Assembly (NCBI GenBank): GCA_964020155.1 | Contig: OZ026556.1 | Span: 2,321,501 to 2,385,500, forward strand | From: Chondrilla cf. caribensis | Lineage: Eukaryota; Porifera; Demospongiae; Chondrillida; Chondrillidae | Length of the DNA stretch: 64,000 bases | Direction: 5' to 3' | Part shown: positions 14,201 to 26,716 of the stretch, one piece after another | Layout: each line of letters opens with the position of its first letter | Numbering within the stretch: position 1 is the stretch's first letter | Program-made: the position numbers and the translations under genes | The notes under the pieces: generated by a model | Databases searched by the model: none | The model's input: only the letters and a program-made list of their open reading frames with translations | Told to the model about the DNA's origin: nothing

Positions 14201-14962
14201 AAGGGGCATGACTCAACAAATACATTAAATGACACGGTATGAAATGTAAGGTACTAGCTCATTGTGTACTACAGTAACACTGTACAGTATGTTACATACC
14301 AATCTGAAAGTTGGACAGCCTACAATCTATACAATACATTCACATACCATTGTATTGAACACACACATAATATTATAAATCCGTTGAATGTAATGACAAT
14401 AAGTGGTATATACGTAGACACATACCGGTATCCCATATGATCATGCATTATGCCATACAGACTATGTGACGATTATCTGATCGAAGTGCGTATATCGTTA
14501 GCGAAATCTTATACGTAAGCTACATAAGACTAAAAAACAACTTGAAAAAGGAGCTAGGCTTGGCCGAGACTATAGGTAATATAGCCTGAGGCCTAGGGTA
14601 ACATGATGTGATTTGGGACGTTGAGGTAATGTTGGACGGGTGCGTTTCATTACATTTGTTTACGTTGAGCTAATAAATACTGCTGATATACAATTTTCTT
14701 TGCATGAAGATTACGCTTACGTGGATTCAGAACGATAGCTGCAGCTGTATTGTAAGACTGTCGATACCCCAGCGCTAGCCCTGCAGCTGAAGGTGTTCCA
14801 AATCACCCCATCAGTACGTATAGTGAGACCGAGTTACAAACTCACGTCGTCTGCGAACAATATCACAATGTTTGGTTTGCCCGACACTGAATCGCTACGT
14901 CCAACCTCAAACCAAGTGAAGGGTAAGGACAGGAGGAAAAAAGCAGATATCAAAGAGGCCAT
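8570..14962 (-). CDS. Arylsulfatase A-like sulfatase, copy A (complete)
   Basis: Complete gene, same 13-exon plan as copy B: 14962-14846, 14152-14025, 13477-13401, 13263-13124, 13031-12956, 12839-12711, 12642-12530, 12447-12353, 12261-12123, 11385-11269, 10950-10847, 9376-9211 and 8728-8570. Total 1,560 bases in frame, 519 residues. The first exon encodes a hydrophobic signal-peptide-like start ending at FADD. Catalytic motifs CSPSR, GKWHLG, HHTH, TADNG and CGKGTTYEG are intact, as is the Cys-rich tail. The acceptor of exon 6 could be 12839 or a few bases downstream; both keep phase. It has the largest introns of the three copies, notably 9377-10846 (about 1.5 kb, with a transposon-end fragment), 11386-12122, 13478-14024 and 14153-14845, in which I see nothing else coding. 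Confidence 0.92.
9603..9762. repeat. 40-nt direct repeat flanking a pogo-like transposon-end fragment
   Basis: A segment of about 40 bases beginning taaattcactgttatatgat occurs at 9603-9642 and again at 9723-9762. Between them, right after the first copy, is cagtggaacctgttaatccg, resembling the ends of Tigger/pogo-type elements. It lies in an intron of sulfatase copy A and has no coding potential. Confidence 0.6.
11203..11264. repeat. (AC)n microsatellite at exon-10 splice donor of copy A
   Basis: CA run ending at the GTAAGT donor (11263-11268) of exon 10, as in copies B and C. Confidence 0.95.
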
Positions 14963-15160
14963 TTTTTCCCACCTGCTGGATCAGGCTCGAGGATCTCTGT
15001 CCTGAGGGACCCATAAGCGCCCACTTGCGCAAGGGGCGCTTGTGGGTCAGGATACTGCTCTAATAAGAATCTCCTCCCCAGATCACCTCCTCCGTAGAGG
15101 GTGGCATACGGAAATGGTTTTGGGACGAGGCTATCATACACTATCAGCTGTAGGGTAGAA

Positions 15161-15191
<31 letters not shown>

Positions 15192-15783
15192 ACATGTGCA
15201 CATGCAAGAGTTTGCTTACATTATAATAATAATATTATGCTTCATATATACAGAGGTGAGCTTTATTAAAATAATGTAATGACGTCGACAGAGTGGCCTT
15301 GGCCTGCATGTACATATATAATTATATAATGCTATAAATTAAAGTCCTGGCCTGAAGATCAATATCGATTGGTATGCCATGTACATGTGCATGGGTAAAC
15401 GTATTATACAGAATATAATAATATTATTATAAAAGTACTTCTTTGTTTACAGATGTAGCTAGTAGTAGTATTATGCAAACATCTATTTGATATTCTCCAA
15501 ATGCATCTGTTCTCCTCTAAGTAACTCTAATACAACCTAGGTCCTTTGAAACGTAATAATGAAATGAATACATTATCAAGAATACTTCAGCTCATAATAA
15601 TTTTACATCAATAAGAATCAATAGTGCCACTACATTGCACCCAATGTTACAGTAAACAGCAGAAATAACCAATTCATATGTTAACTCTAAGCTACTAAGT
15701 TTAATATCAAAAACAGTATGAGTATTCAAGTGTAAGAAATTAAATCTTACAATTAAATTTCTGTTAGCTACTGCATTAACTTC
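14963..15783. other. Intergenic region between the RNF213-like gene and sulfatase copy A
   Basis: About 820 bases holding the 3' end of the RNF213-like transcript and the 5' region of sulfatase A. It includes an (AT)n run at 15165-15190 and a hairpin at 15008-15048. No gene is visible. Confidence 0.6.
15008..15048. repeat. Inverted repeat just upstream of sulfatase copy A
   Basis: Two 15-base arms (gacccataagcgccc and its near-complement gggcgcttgtgggtc) pair with one mismatch around an 11-base loop. The hairpin lies 46-86 bases upstream of the copy A start codon, so in its 5' leader or promoter. It could be a MITE remnant or a leader structure. Confidence 0.65.
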
Positions 15784-18700
15784 TTATATATTCATCTTGT
15801 ACTGCACTGTAATGTGCCAGACATGAACAACATTCTTAACAAGAATCTCTTCAGGTATTTGATCAAGACTGTCCTGTAGATCCTTGATGTTGTTGTCATC
15901 AACTCTGTCAATGTAGGCATCAAGAGCACCTTCAAGACTGCATAGAGAATAATTCAGTAAAGAGTGGTTGAAATTGAGGCATATAGAAATTAGTGCTTGG
16001 AATTAGCTGTAATTATAAAATGGATAAAGTATTGGAGTATAGGAGTGGTGTAATAGTTGTCAACAACCGGAACTTGATCCACCAGGGTATAAAAACTTAA
16101 GCACTTAAGCATAATATTATTGCAAATCCAATTGTGGACAATTTTGAAAGGTGATCATCACAATAAGGTGCACAACTCCTCAGTAAACTACTGTGTGCAA
16201 TCAATTAATATCTCCCGTTGCTATGGCAACCGCACCTTGCTATTCCTAATATCACCTAAGAGCCCAGGGCTAGTGGGTGATATTGGCAATATCACCCAGG
16301 TCAAGGGTCATTTCACACGCGGGAAAGCGTCATGAATTTCATTTAAATCTTATGAATATCATTTACATCCTATGAATATCATAGGATTTAAATGATATTT
16401 TAAATGATGTCGGCGCGTTCCAATAAATCGTCCGGACAAGCTTCTTTACGAGCGTCTTTGCGTGCCTTCTTGCAGTCGCCAAAAACTTTCATAGCCCATA
16501 GTGTAGCACGCTGGATGTTACCAGGAATAAACTCCTTTTGAAGATCTTTTTCGTCTTCCTGCGTCACAAACTGGAAGCGATCACCAGAAAGGTTTCCAAT
16601 ATCTCTAAGGCTAAGGCGCTTTTTTTTTACTTTTGGGAGCTTCCCTGTTAAGACACTCACTCCTACACTTGGAGCACGTCCGAATGTCTGGGCAAGAACG
16701 CTCGATAAAATCTCTAGCACACAAGAAAAAACACTTCGGCGCAATGGAACTCATTCCGACGTCTATTCCATCCACAAGCCAACTACGTATCCCACCAAAA
16801 GAGCGTTTATAGAGCCATAGCAACGGGAGATATAATCGTCATAGCCCGCTTAGTTTGTGATATGGTGCATACACAGCACTCGCCCTCGGGCGCTTCGCGC
16901 CCTCGGGCATCGTGCTGTGTATGCACCATATCACAAACTAAGCGGGCTATAACTATTACTTATTAAATATTAGGTATCAAAATGCACAAATAAATCAATG
17001 TGATAATTAAGCAATTTTAATTCACAGCATTGGCAAATATTTGGAATCTACATATTTAGAAACTTACTTTTTGACTACGATGATAGTACATTAGGTACCA
17101 ATGCTCATTAGTGTGAACTGGAAATTAATCCAGTTGTTGCACAGCAGATATGGGAAGAAATAGGCCATGCAGGCTTAACAAAATTAGTGATAGGAACATA
17201 ATATTGCTGAGTTTATATTGGAAAATTTCTGTGTAATGGTGCTGTTTCAATGGCAATGTGTGGGTGGCAATGGGTATACAGAGTTAAGTCTTGATCCTCC
17301 CCAATGCTATATATTAATTTGTACGACATGTGTACTAATGTGTTGATGTATATACAGTGATTGAAAGTACTATCTGAACCAGTGGGGCACTCCCAAGTAC
17401 TCTTGTCTGCTCGTACCTGTACTCAACCCTTTTCTCTTAAAGGCGTCAAATTGTAGCCTAGCAGCAAGGTGATTCGTATCATGCCTTTATGCCTGTACGT
17501 GCTGTGGTGTTACATTGAGTGCTCTCGGAATCTTGAATGGAGAACGTTAGACTGCGAATATAGATTTGAGCTTGAGTAAGGTTGAAATGGGTCAATATTG
17601 GTATAATATCTCCTTAGGTTAGTCATTCTCTTAAACATGGATCCAAGAATACTTTACATACTCCGATAATTGACGATTTTCTTTACGAGCAAAGATTTTT
17701 CTCTGAACTTTGATGGATCTCCCAGTGCTTCAGCCATCTATACACAGTAGTTGCTGTTGCTATACTTTCTCATAGTGTGCAAAATTCGAAGGATTTGGCT
17801 GGGTACTTTACCTTCCGTTTTTTTTCAAGACACCATTCTTCTATGATGCTCATAGGCATTCTTCGCATGTTCAAATTGAGCTATGATTAGACAGTTTGTA
17901 TCTATGCTCAGTTTTACACCATTAGTTGTGTCCGTTGAAAGTAATAATAAGCATTAATGTAATACGAGGTTGGGATAACCAGCATACAGTGTGTGTGAGG
18001 CCTCACAAGGCCTCTCAAGGTACTTGCAAGGTGGTGTTGTTATCAATTTCAATCACCACTGTATATTGTGCACTGCCACTTACGGCCATTCGAATACTGA
18101 TGAACCGAGGCTTTTCAAACCAAGTTGGATGAACTTGAACAGAAGCATCATCAGAGAGTCCAGAGGAAATTTTCTTAGACAACGAACTAAAGCTTCCTCA
18201 CAGCTCTGATTCATGTTTACAAACATTTTCTTGGTAGATCCATCAAATCCATCAAAAGGAATCTGAATGTATTTAAATAATTACAATATTATGCTCTGAA
18301 TACTTCATCCAATCACAACAAGAGAGTGGGATAAACATACCTCCTTTTGTGCAACAGCTTGCAGTTTTGCCTTCTCGAGTGCCAGAGTCTCCCAAAGTGA
18401 CAAAACATGGGAGAGAGTATACTAAAAGTACAAAATATGTAAATTACATTAGGTGTTGCTGCATTATTTTTATTATAATACAAATACCCTACTATGTATG
18501 TGTATAGCACATTGAAATATGCATGTTACATTCTTATTTTTTTCCTTTCCTATTTTTTTCCACCAAAGGACTCTCTGAATAAAGGACACCGTAGAAAGTA
18601 CCTCGCCACAAAGTACATTTGTAAGGCACCAAAAATAGATTTCCCTATAGTGCTGGTACATTTTTTTTACTTCTGAAGAGTGGACAACCTCTTTACAGTG

Positions 18701-19717
18701 GACAAATTACGTACCAGGTCCCAATGTGTCCTTTATAGAGAGGTTCCACTGTAATATTTATTCAATTGTACATGTCATACACTTAATATACATATGAAAA
18801 CTGACCTTTTTACAAAACTCTGTCTTCCTGATTCTTAGAACACTGATGATATATCTGCTCAGAGACATGTTACAATCACCTCCTTTACTTGCAAGGAAAC
18901 TGATAGCAATTGTCAGTATGTGAAGTGCTTCTGAAATCTCTCGTAAATTTCTACGAAGTCTTCTTAGAACTTCTTTCTGGTCTTCAGGACTCAATGAAAC
19001 CTATGAACAGATAGATAAGACATTTCCTATTTCATATTGTCTCCAATAATAAATATTTCATACTATAAACAATCTCATTCATTGAAAATAATAATTATTA
19101 TAATGGTTTACCGTATTTGCTCTAAAAATACGTCATATCTAATTTTCGTCAGCTTGAAATGTACGTGGACGTTATTACTCTTATGATGACAAAACAGAGT
19201 CTGTTCTATTTTTAGTCACATTACTCTAATTTGGGTCACAGCGATACCAATTCGTCACAATTGCCACCTTCTGCCAGTAACTTCACATGAAATCCATCTT
19301 CTTATACTCTCCTTCCAATATCAATTTAAGAGCCACAGCATAACAATCGTGTGCAATTCCTTCGCTTTTTTCGCATTGGAAGGTGTTACCTATCTCTTTA
19401 TTCCACACGTACTTGTAGAGGTGGTATCCTCTCACAGCTGTCACAGTCTTTAGATCAATAGACGCCATGCTTTTAAATACAATACAAAAAGTAAATCGTA
19501 TTTTTTGTTGTATTCTAATATTCGTCAAATCTCTCCTATATTTTGTCAGCGGTGACTATTTTGTTCGGATGCACTCTAACTGGAATAAATGACGAAAAAA
19601 ACAGGATTCTGATTCTGACGAATGTTTAAAGCGGGTACGGTATACAGAGTTAAATACTACAAATCTATAATACAGTACATATCTATTGCATTTGGTGTAC
19701 AGCACATAACCTTTTCC

Positions 19718-19795
<78 letters not shown>

Positions 19796-22700
19796 TGTGT
19801 GCAGGTACATATATATATGTACCATACCAATGTAAATACAACATTCTACATACCATAAGCACAAGTATTAACTGTTTAAATCCTCTCACATTAATTTTAT
19901 ACAATATATTTATACCTGTGGCGTAATGTTCTTTTTCAACTGTTCAAACACATCTTGCTGAATAACATCACTACTGAAGATCATCATTGGTTGTGTGTTT
20001 CTATCAATCCATGGTTTGCCCACAAGGAACCGGTCATAGATGTGTTTCTCCAGAGCACCAAAGTCATATTCCACTTGCTGCCCCTTACCAAACCTCAGGG
20101 AGTACCTACAGTGGGTCAGGATCACTGTATCAATCTCTCCTTCGTATGAAATCATGTGAAAAGGTAGAAGCTGAGGTAGAGGTATGGCTTTCCTTGTGAA
20201 TCTAAGGGAAAAAAGTGACTTTCATAGGCAAATGATACAATAATAACAAACTACACAAGAGAGGGTACACATTGAATACCGTACTCTCCATAATTTTTTG
20301 CGGGACTAAATTACTGTGAATTTTCGTGAATGACGTAAGATTTGCGAAATTGAAAACACAAATTTAACCACACGTACTCAACAACATATTCACTACAATA
20401 GGAATATTACGTTCTCATCTCGTTTCTGAATGAAAGACATCAAGTGTTTTCAAGACCTGTGGGACTGAGGCAAATTCAAGTCAAGTTGATTCCCTTCTAA
20501 TTAAATAGCTTTTTGGCTGCAAAGAAAGAAGTTAAGAATGCGGAAAAGAAACGGAAGATTGCAGCTGGAAAAAACAGTGCGAACTAGACCTTCTCAGCCG
20601 AAACAAAGAATGAAGTTGCAGGATACGTGATATCTGCATACACTACTCGATAAATCAAAGGATTCAACTGCCATCGTCATTCCTATTAAATACCGATTAT
20701 ACTGTGTATACTATGTAATATAAAATAATGTATGTCCATTCGTGAAAATAAAATTGGACCTTTGTTCATTTGTGAAAATTTAGTCTCACGAAAATCACGG
20801 AGAGAGTACAGTACATTATTCAGCACAGACAGCATATCACATTTTAAATCGAACCATTTACCACTATAATATTATGAACAATTACAGTGCCACCCACTTA
20901 ATAGGCCGCAATTCGTTTCGGAAAATTTTGGCCTATTATCCGTTTTGGCCTAATATGCAATTCCTACTAATCACGCAGTACAATATTAATTTCACATACG
21001 AACATGTAATATAATTATTAGATATCATAGCAGAAGAAATAAACGTCAGTAAAAAGACTTCTAAAACATGCATGTAAACAAAGTTTTATCATAAAAGTGC
21101 ATTACTAAAAGTTCGAAACAGTTCAACCAGTTGCCTGATGGCAAAAAAATCCTTGCAGTTAATTCGCTCTGAAAACTGCTTCATCTTGATAAGTATCACA
21201 TCAGTAATGCACGTTGGAAACCGCATCGCTTGTTCTTCTTCTATAAATAGTGGCTTCCTTGTTCATTTTGCCTTCAGCTGGTAACTTTCCATAGAAGTCG
21301 GATTCAGATTTTCTCTCTAGAATATTGCTGACTGTTCTTCGAGCGATCTTGAGCGCACACTCGCGTGAAAATGCCCTGCGATCGCATCCTGGCTATACTT
21401 CCGATTGGCTTCTTTAACTGTACAAATTTCTTGTTTTTGGGCTACAAATAAACTGTTTTGCGTTCACTTGCCATTTTCCCTTGAAAACGAATATCACTGG
21501 AAAGCTTTGGCCTAATAAGTGTTACCTAACGCGTACTAAAAGCACTAATGGAACAAAAAAAACATGGCGGATGGCGGATTTGGCGGTTGGCACAATACGC
21601 GTATACTTTCCCCATACTGATGAATTCGTGCCAGAAAATTGTGGCATAATAAACGGTTTGGCCAATTATCCGGCGGTATATTAAGCGGGTGGCACTGTAT
21701 ATAAATTCAATGTACACAACTTTACTATATTCAAATAACAAGAAGTAGTTGTCTTCACAATCATGGATACATAAACATATATACATATACGTATATATAA
21801 AAACATAATATAATATTATGCAATTTTACATCTAGATAGCCTCCCTATATCAGTTTATAGTATTGGATATACCGTATAGCGGGACAAAATTTTCACGGAT
21901 GGCTCCAAAAATGAAAATTCGCGGATGAAATTTTCGCAGATGCTGGCCAGAGTCACGCGACAGAACAGCGAGAACGCCTAGTTCGCGGATAAAATTTTCG
22001 CAGATGTTAGGCAAACCGCGAAATCCGCGAAAATTTTGTCCCGCGAATATTTCCCGCTATACGGTACTTATACATTGCTTGATTCTCAACTGACCCTGAA
22101 TATTTCGAAGAATTTTGGCAAAACTCCAGCAATTCATTCTGCTGAAATAAGAGGAAGTCCGACAGAGCAAGTGAGCATAATCCAGGCCCACTGGTAGTAG
22201 GCAAGAGATATGCCACAGGGAGAACATCTGCTATATCTGCCAAGAATTTTACTTCTTTATCAGGTACTGAAATACCTATAACGCATACAATATGTACACA
22301 AACATCATAATTAATTTTAATCACTGCTATGGTATTAGTATAATAAAGTGAGAATGGAAAGGATGTCCGGTGGCAAGCACTTACGATGGTGTGGCAGTCT
22401 CTCTCGCACAATTTTCCAAGCTTCTCTTGTACAATTTAAGCAGCGAACAAGTGTTGAACGTTCTTCATCTATAAGCGTATGAAAAAATTATGTGTGGCAA
22501 AATGGCCTACTACATGAATACTTATACTGCAAGTGTGCCCAACATAATGTATTGGAAAAATACAAAAAAATAATTATATACTCACCTGACTTGGCAATAT
22601 ACTCCAAAGCACCTGCTATAGACAGTCCACTTGCCTCGTCACAATCCAACTTATGTGAGAAGCAACTTGTTAGCACTCTTTGGAGCTGAACCACACTGGG

Positions 22701-25700
22701 GAGATACTGGAGAGCTCTCAGCAGAGGCTCCTAGGTATAATAATTATTATTATGGTAAATATAGCAAATTGAATAACTGATTCAATAATTCTATACCATA
22801 ATATCACTATATAAAGTACAGTATACTATAGCCTCACATCCATAAGGAATCTGTAGAGCAATGGGTACTGTTGTTGGGCATTTGGAGTGCTAGTAAGTAC
22901 AGTGGTCAAATCATGTAAGTTTATCTTCGATCTGTAGGTCAGCAAAGTCTGTGTGAGGGTAGCCTCCACCTCAGTCTTCTCGTACACAGCAAGGAATATT
23001 TCATCTTGAGCTGCCATGAAGGTATACAATGGAGTAGAGTAAAGCATGTATCATGGACTGATGTCATATATGGGAATAATATTAATACCAAGTTTAGGTC
23101 TCACAGCCAAATGTATTAGACATGCAGTAATCAATAAATGATGTACACATCATACAACTTACCCATTTCAGCATCTTGACCAATTTTAGTTAAGGCATCA
23201 GAAATAATATCATTTGCATTCTGCAAAGTGTACAGGAAGTATCGGCTCAAAATCCATACATGCCAGTACTGAACCAGGCAGCACACTTACGCCTAAAACT
23301 TCTGTAATTGTTCTTGAGAAAGAATTCTCCCAATTTCTTCTGATGTCCTTTGTAGCCATAGAGCCATCCACTGCATTCGATTTAGATACCATAATCAACA
23401 TACAACCACACAATGTCAACTGTAATGCACTGTTAATTCACCTGCATTGTGTTGTTTGGAGAGGTTATTTATAACTGTACTTAACAACAGAGAGACTTCA
23501 TCCTCTCCGCGTGAGAGAGTCTTTCCAATCACAATCAAGTCCAACATGAGGTGTTCCCAGAAGAACATTGCCAGGTCTTGTACTTGCACAGTTATAGCCC
23601 CACGAATGTGAGCAACAGATTCCTGAGGGTGTGTATAAAAAATATACAAAATGTCAGCATAATATGAACTACTAGCACACAGCCATGCCTTTCTATAGTA
23701 TAGTGGACAGTCAAGAAAAATGAATGAAAATAACACACATATGTATGGGATAATCACAACCCAGCAGTCTGTAAATCCCTACGATTATCCCATGAATAGC
23801 ATTCACCTTACATGCATATTACACACCATACCTCTGGACAATGGCAAGAAGACCACAGGAAGCAAGCATGAAGGATGAATCTGGTCACTGCACAAGTCAG
23901 TGAGGAAAGGTTACGCTCTGGGACACCATCTCTGCTTCGACTCCTGGCATCCCCCAAGGTATATCCGGTCTGAGTACGATCCACCCTACAGTCAATTGAT
24001 GCGGACCGAATCATATAAAGTTAATGGTCAAAGTTCAACTGATAGCAGCCATGTCACACATTGCATACTTCTGAAGGGCGTAATTTCCACGAGCTATTTG
24101 AGACCTTTCAGCACCAATACTAGCGCCGCATTTTGGACATGTCATTCCCTGGTTTGGCCCAGTGCACTACAAAGAGCAAAGTAAAAATAATAATCCGTGC
24201 TAAGCCACAGAGTGTGTGTGCAGCTGACAGGTTACATCATATTAGGTATGCCTACCTCAGTAATGATGTACGGATGTCCATTTGGACAAGCTGTGGAATA
24301 AGGTAAAGTACCACCAGCACGTTAAGAATGTATTTACTTCAGAGATGCAGACACTACATGACATACCAAAGAACCTCCCTCTCATGTCAGAACGACGTGC
24401 GTATTGCCCTCCCATATCCATAATATTCATGGCTTCAACAAGGAAATCCTCGGGCATTGTCGGTAGGTACAGAGCCTGAAAGCACCATAAAATGAATGGG
24501 TTATAGTCCAAAATACTGTTAAGTGACACATAGTATTAATAATTTCATGTGTATGTATGCACATACATTTAATCCTCGTTTAGCATTCAGGACATTGACA
24601 AAAGGTTCAAGAAGTGGATTGGTGCTGTTCTGGAGAATAACTGCCGCAGTTTGCAGTACAAGAGATACCAGAGAACGCCTCCCAACATCAGTGGAAGGTT
24701 GCATCACGGGTGACCTTCCTCCCAGATTTCTTCCCAAGAGAGAGTGACACAGTGTAGTCAACTGGATAAAGTGTGTTATGTGCACAAATGAAGACCATGT
24801 CAGTGATGTAAAATATGAATGCATATATGTATGCATGTATGTATATATTATGTATGTATGTATGAAGGTGGTGTATGAAAAATGACCGAATGAATGTACC
24901 TATGACATTGTACGTATGTATGCATGGTATTATATTATACAAATCTTAAGTGAAAGTTTCAATAGACTGACCTTATCATTCATTGTACCCAATCTCGAGC
25001 AGACTGTTTCAATCTCTTCTATCATCTGTGGTAAAACAAGAATAATAGTATTAACACATTCAGACACATTTAATTCAAAGGCAAGGTGTAGTAAGAAAGT
25101 CATGCTGGTAGACAACTTATGTATTACATAAAATTACATTGGGTTCACACTAACTTCTTCAGTAAAAGACTTTATCTGAGACACAGGCCAAGTAATCTTT
25201 GAGAAAATGGCCAAAGGAATACAATACACCTCATTTGGAGGCACGTCCTATGTGAGAAAATGACACATCAAGATAAAGCAGGAACTCTAGACAAACAGGT
25301 GAATGCACAATAATAGTAGTATACTATAGGTACTGTAAACACAAACCTGGACAGCTTTAACAAAAGTTTGAACTGATTCGTCGAAAGCAGACTGCACTAG
25401 AGATTGTCGTATATCAGAGTAGGTATCATTGCACAGTACATAAAGGTCAGGATATCTTTGAGCAGACTGTATATAAGAAACAATAGGAAAATAAAGGTAG
25501 GATTCTGTTACATTTAACCCTTACGTACATCATCTGAATGAAGAGACCGAGGTAGTACATAGTGATGTCCTTGGCTGAACATAGTCCTCAGTGCCTTCAT
25601 CCCATGTCTTCTTGCAATTTGTTTGGACAAGTAAAGAGTCAGATCTTGTAGTTCATTCCTCAGAAGTACTTCAGACAAAAATCGCACAAATTGGATAAGA

Positions 25701-26638
25701 ACATTATTTCCCCTTATGTTCAGCTGCTGCCTCTCAGGTGAATCTTTCACATATTTATTGAGAATATCCGCTGTGAAAGATAGACAATGTCTCAATTGAG
25801 CAATTCCACAAAGCCATCTATAGTTTGGAGGAGATCCTTGACCATGCTTTACAAATGGTTGAAGAGATGATTCAATCTCCCGTTGTAACCTTTCTAACAA
25901 CCGCTCAAGGTCATAGCGTTCTTGGAGGTGAAGCCAGTGAGTACTGGTCTTATCCTGAGACATGGATAAAATGTTATTTTTCACTCAGCCTAACAATATA
26001 TGAAGTGGGTAAACTACATGGACACACCTCTAAACATCTCACAACCAATGCACAAACTCCACTGCTATTATTCCCTGTTAGTACCGATATGCTGGTTCTC
26101 ATAAATTCCTCAATAAGTGTGCCAACATCAAATCCATCCCAGCTACAGGAAGAACAAGTACATGCATTCCATCATAGACTGTGTTGATTATACAAAAAAC
26201 ACTACAAAAACTAATAACTAACTCTCTCATCAGAATGAGTTGTAGCAGTACAGATCGAATTACAGGATTGTCATCATTAGCCTCCCATTCGAAGGGTGTG
26301 ATATTCTGTGTTCTCTGCTCCTTTTGATTGAAAACTAGCTCCATCAGTCCCTCAACAAGGTCAGGTTGTGGTGGTTCATAACTGCCAGACCCAAAACACA
26401 GCACAGAAATGACTTCCAGGAAGAGCACTTTTACGGCTTGACAGTATTGAGCGTATCGAGCATTTGGGCTGCAATGATAAACACAAATATCATCATATAT
26501 GCATAGCGTTTATATCACATTAGACCTGTTTGTTGAACACCATCATTATAATCAGAAACATGTTCAAATACAAACAAACATGCATGCTTTCATATAAATG
26601 TCAAAATACTTACTCACTCAAACTTACATGCACACATG

Positions 26639-26716
<78 letters not shown>

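Noticed and set aside
16860..16930. CRISPR-like or tRNA-like structure at the GC-rich hairpin
   Set aside because: A single palindrome without repeated spacers and without tRNA arms or boxes.
23214..23474. Plus-strand frames opposite RNF213-like exons (also 24523-24747, 29251-29451, 39639-39938 and 53999-54500)
   Set aside because: Antisense shadows of well-supported exons.
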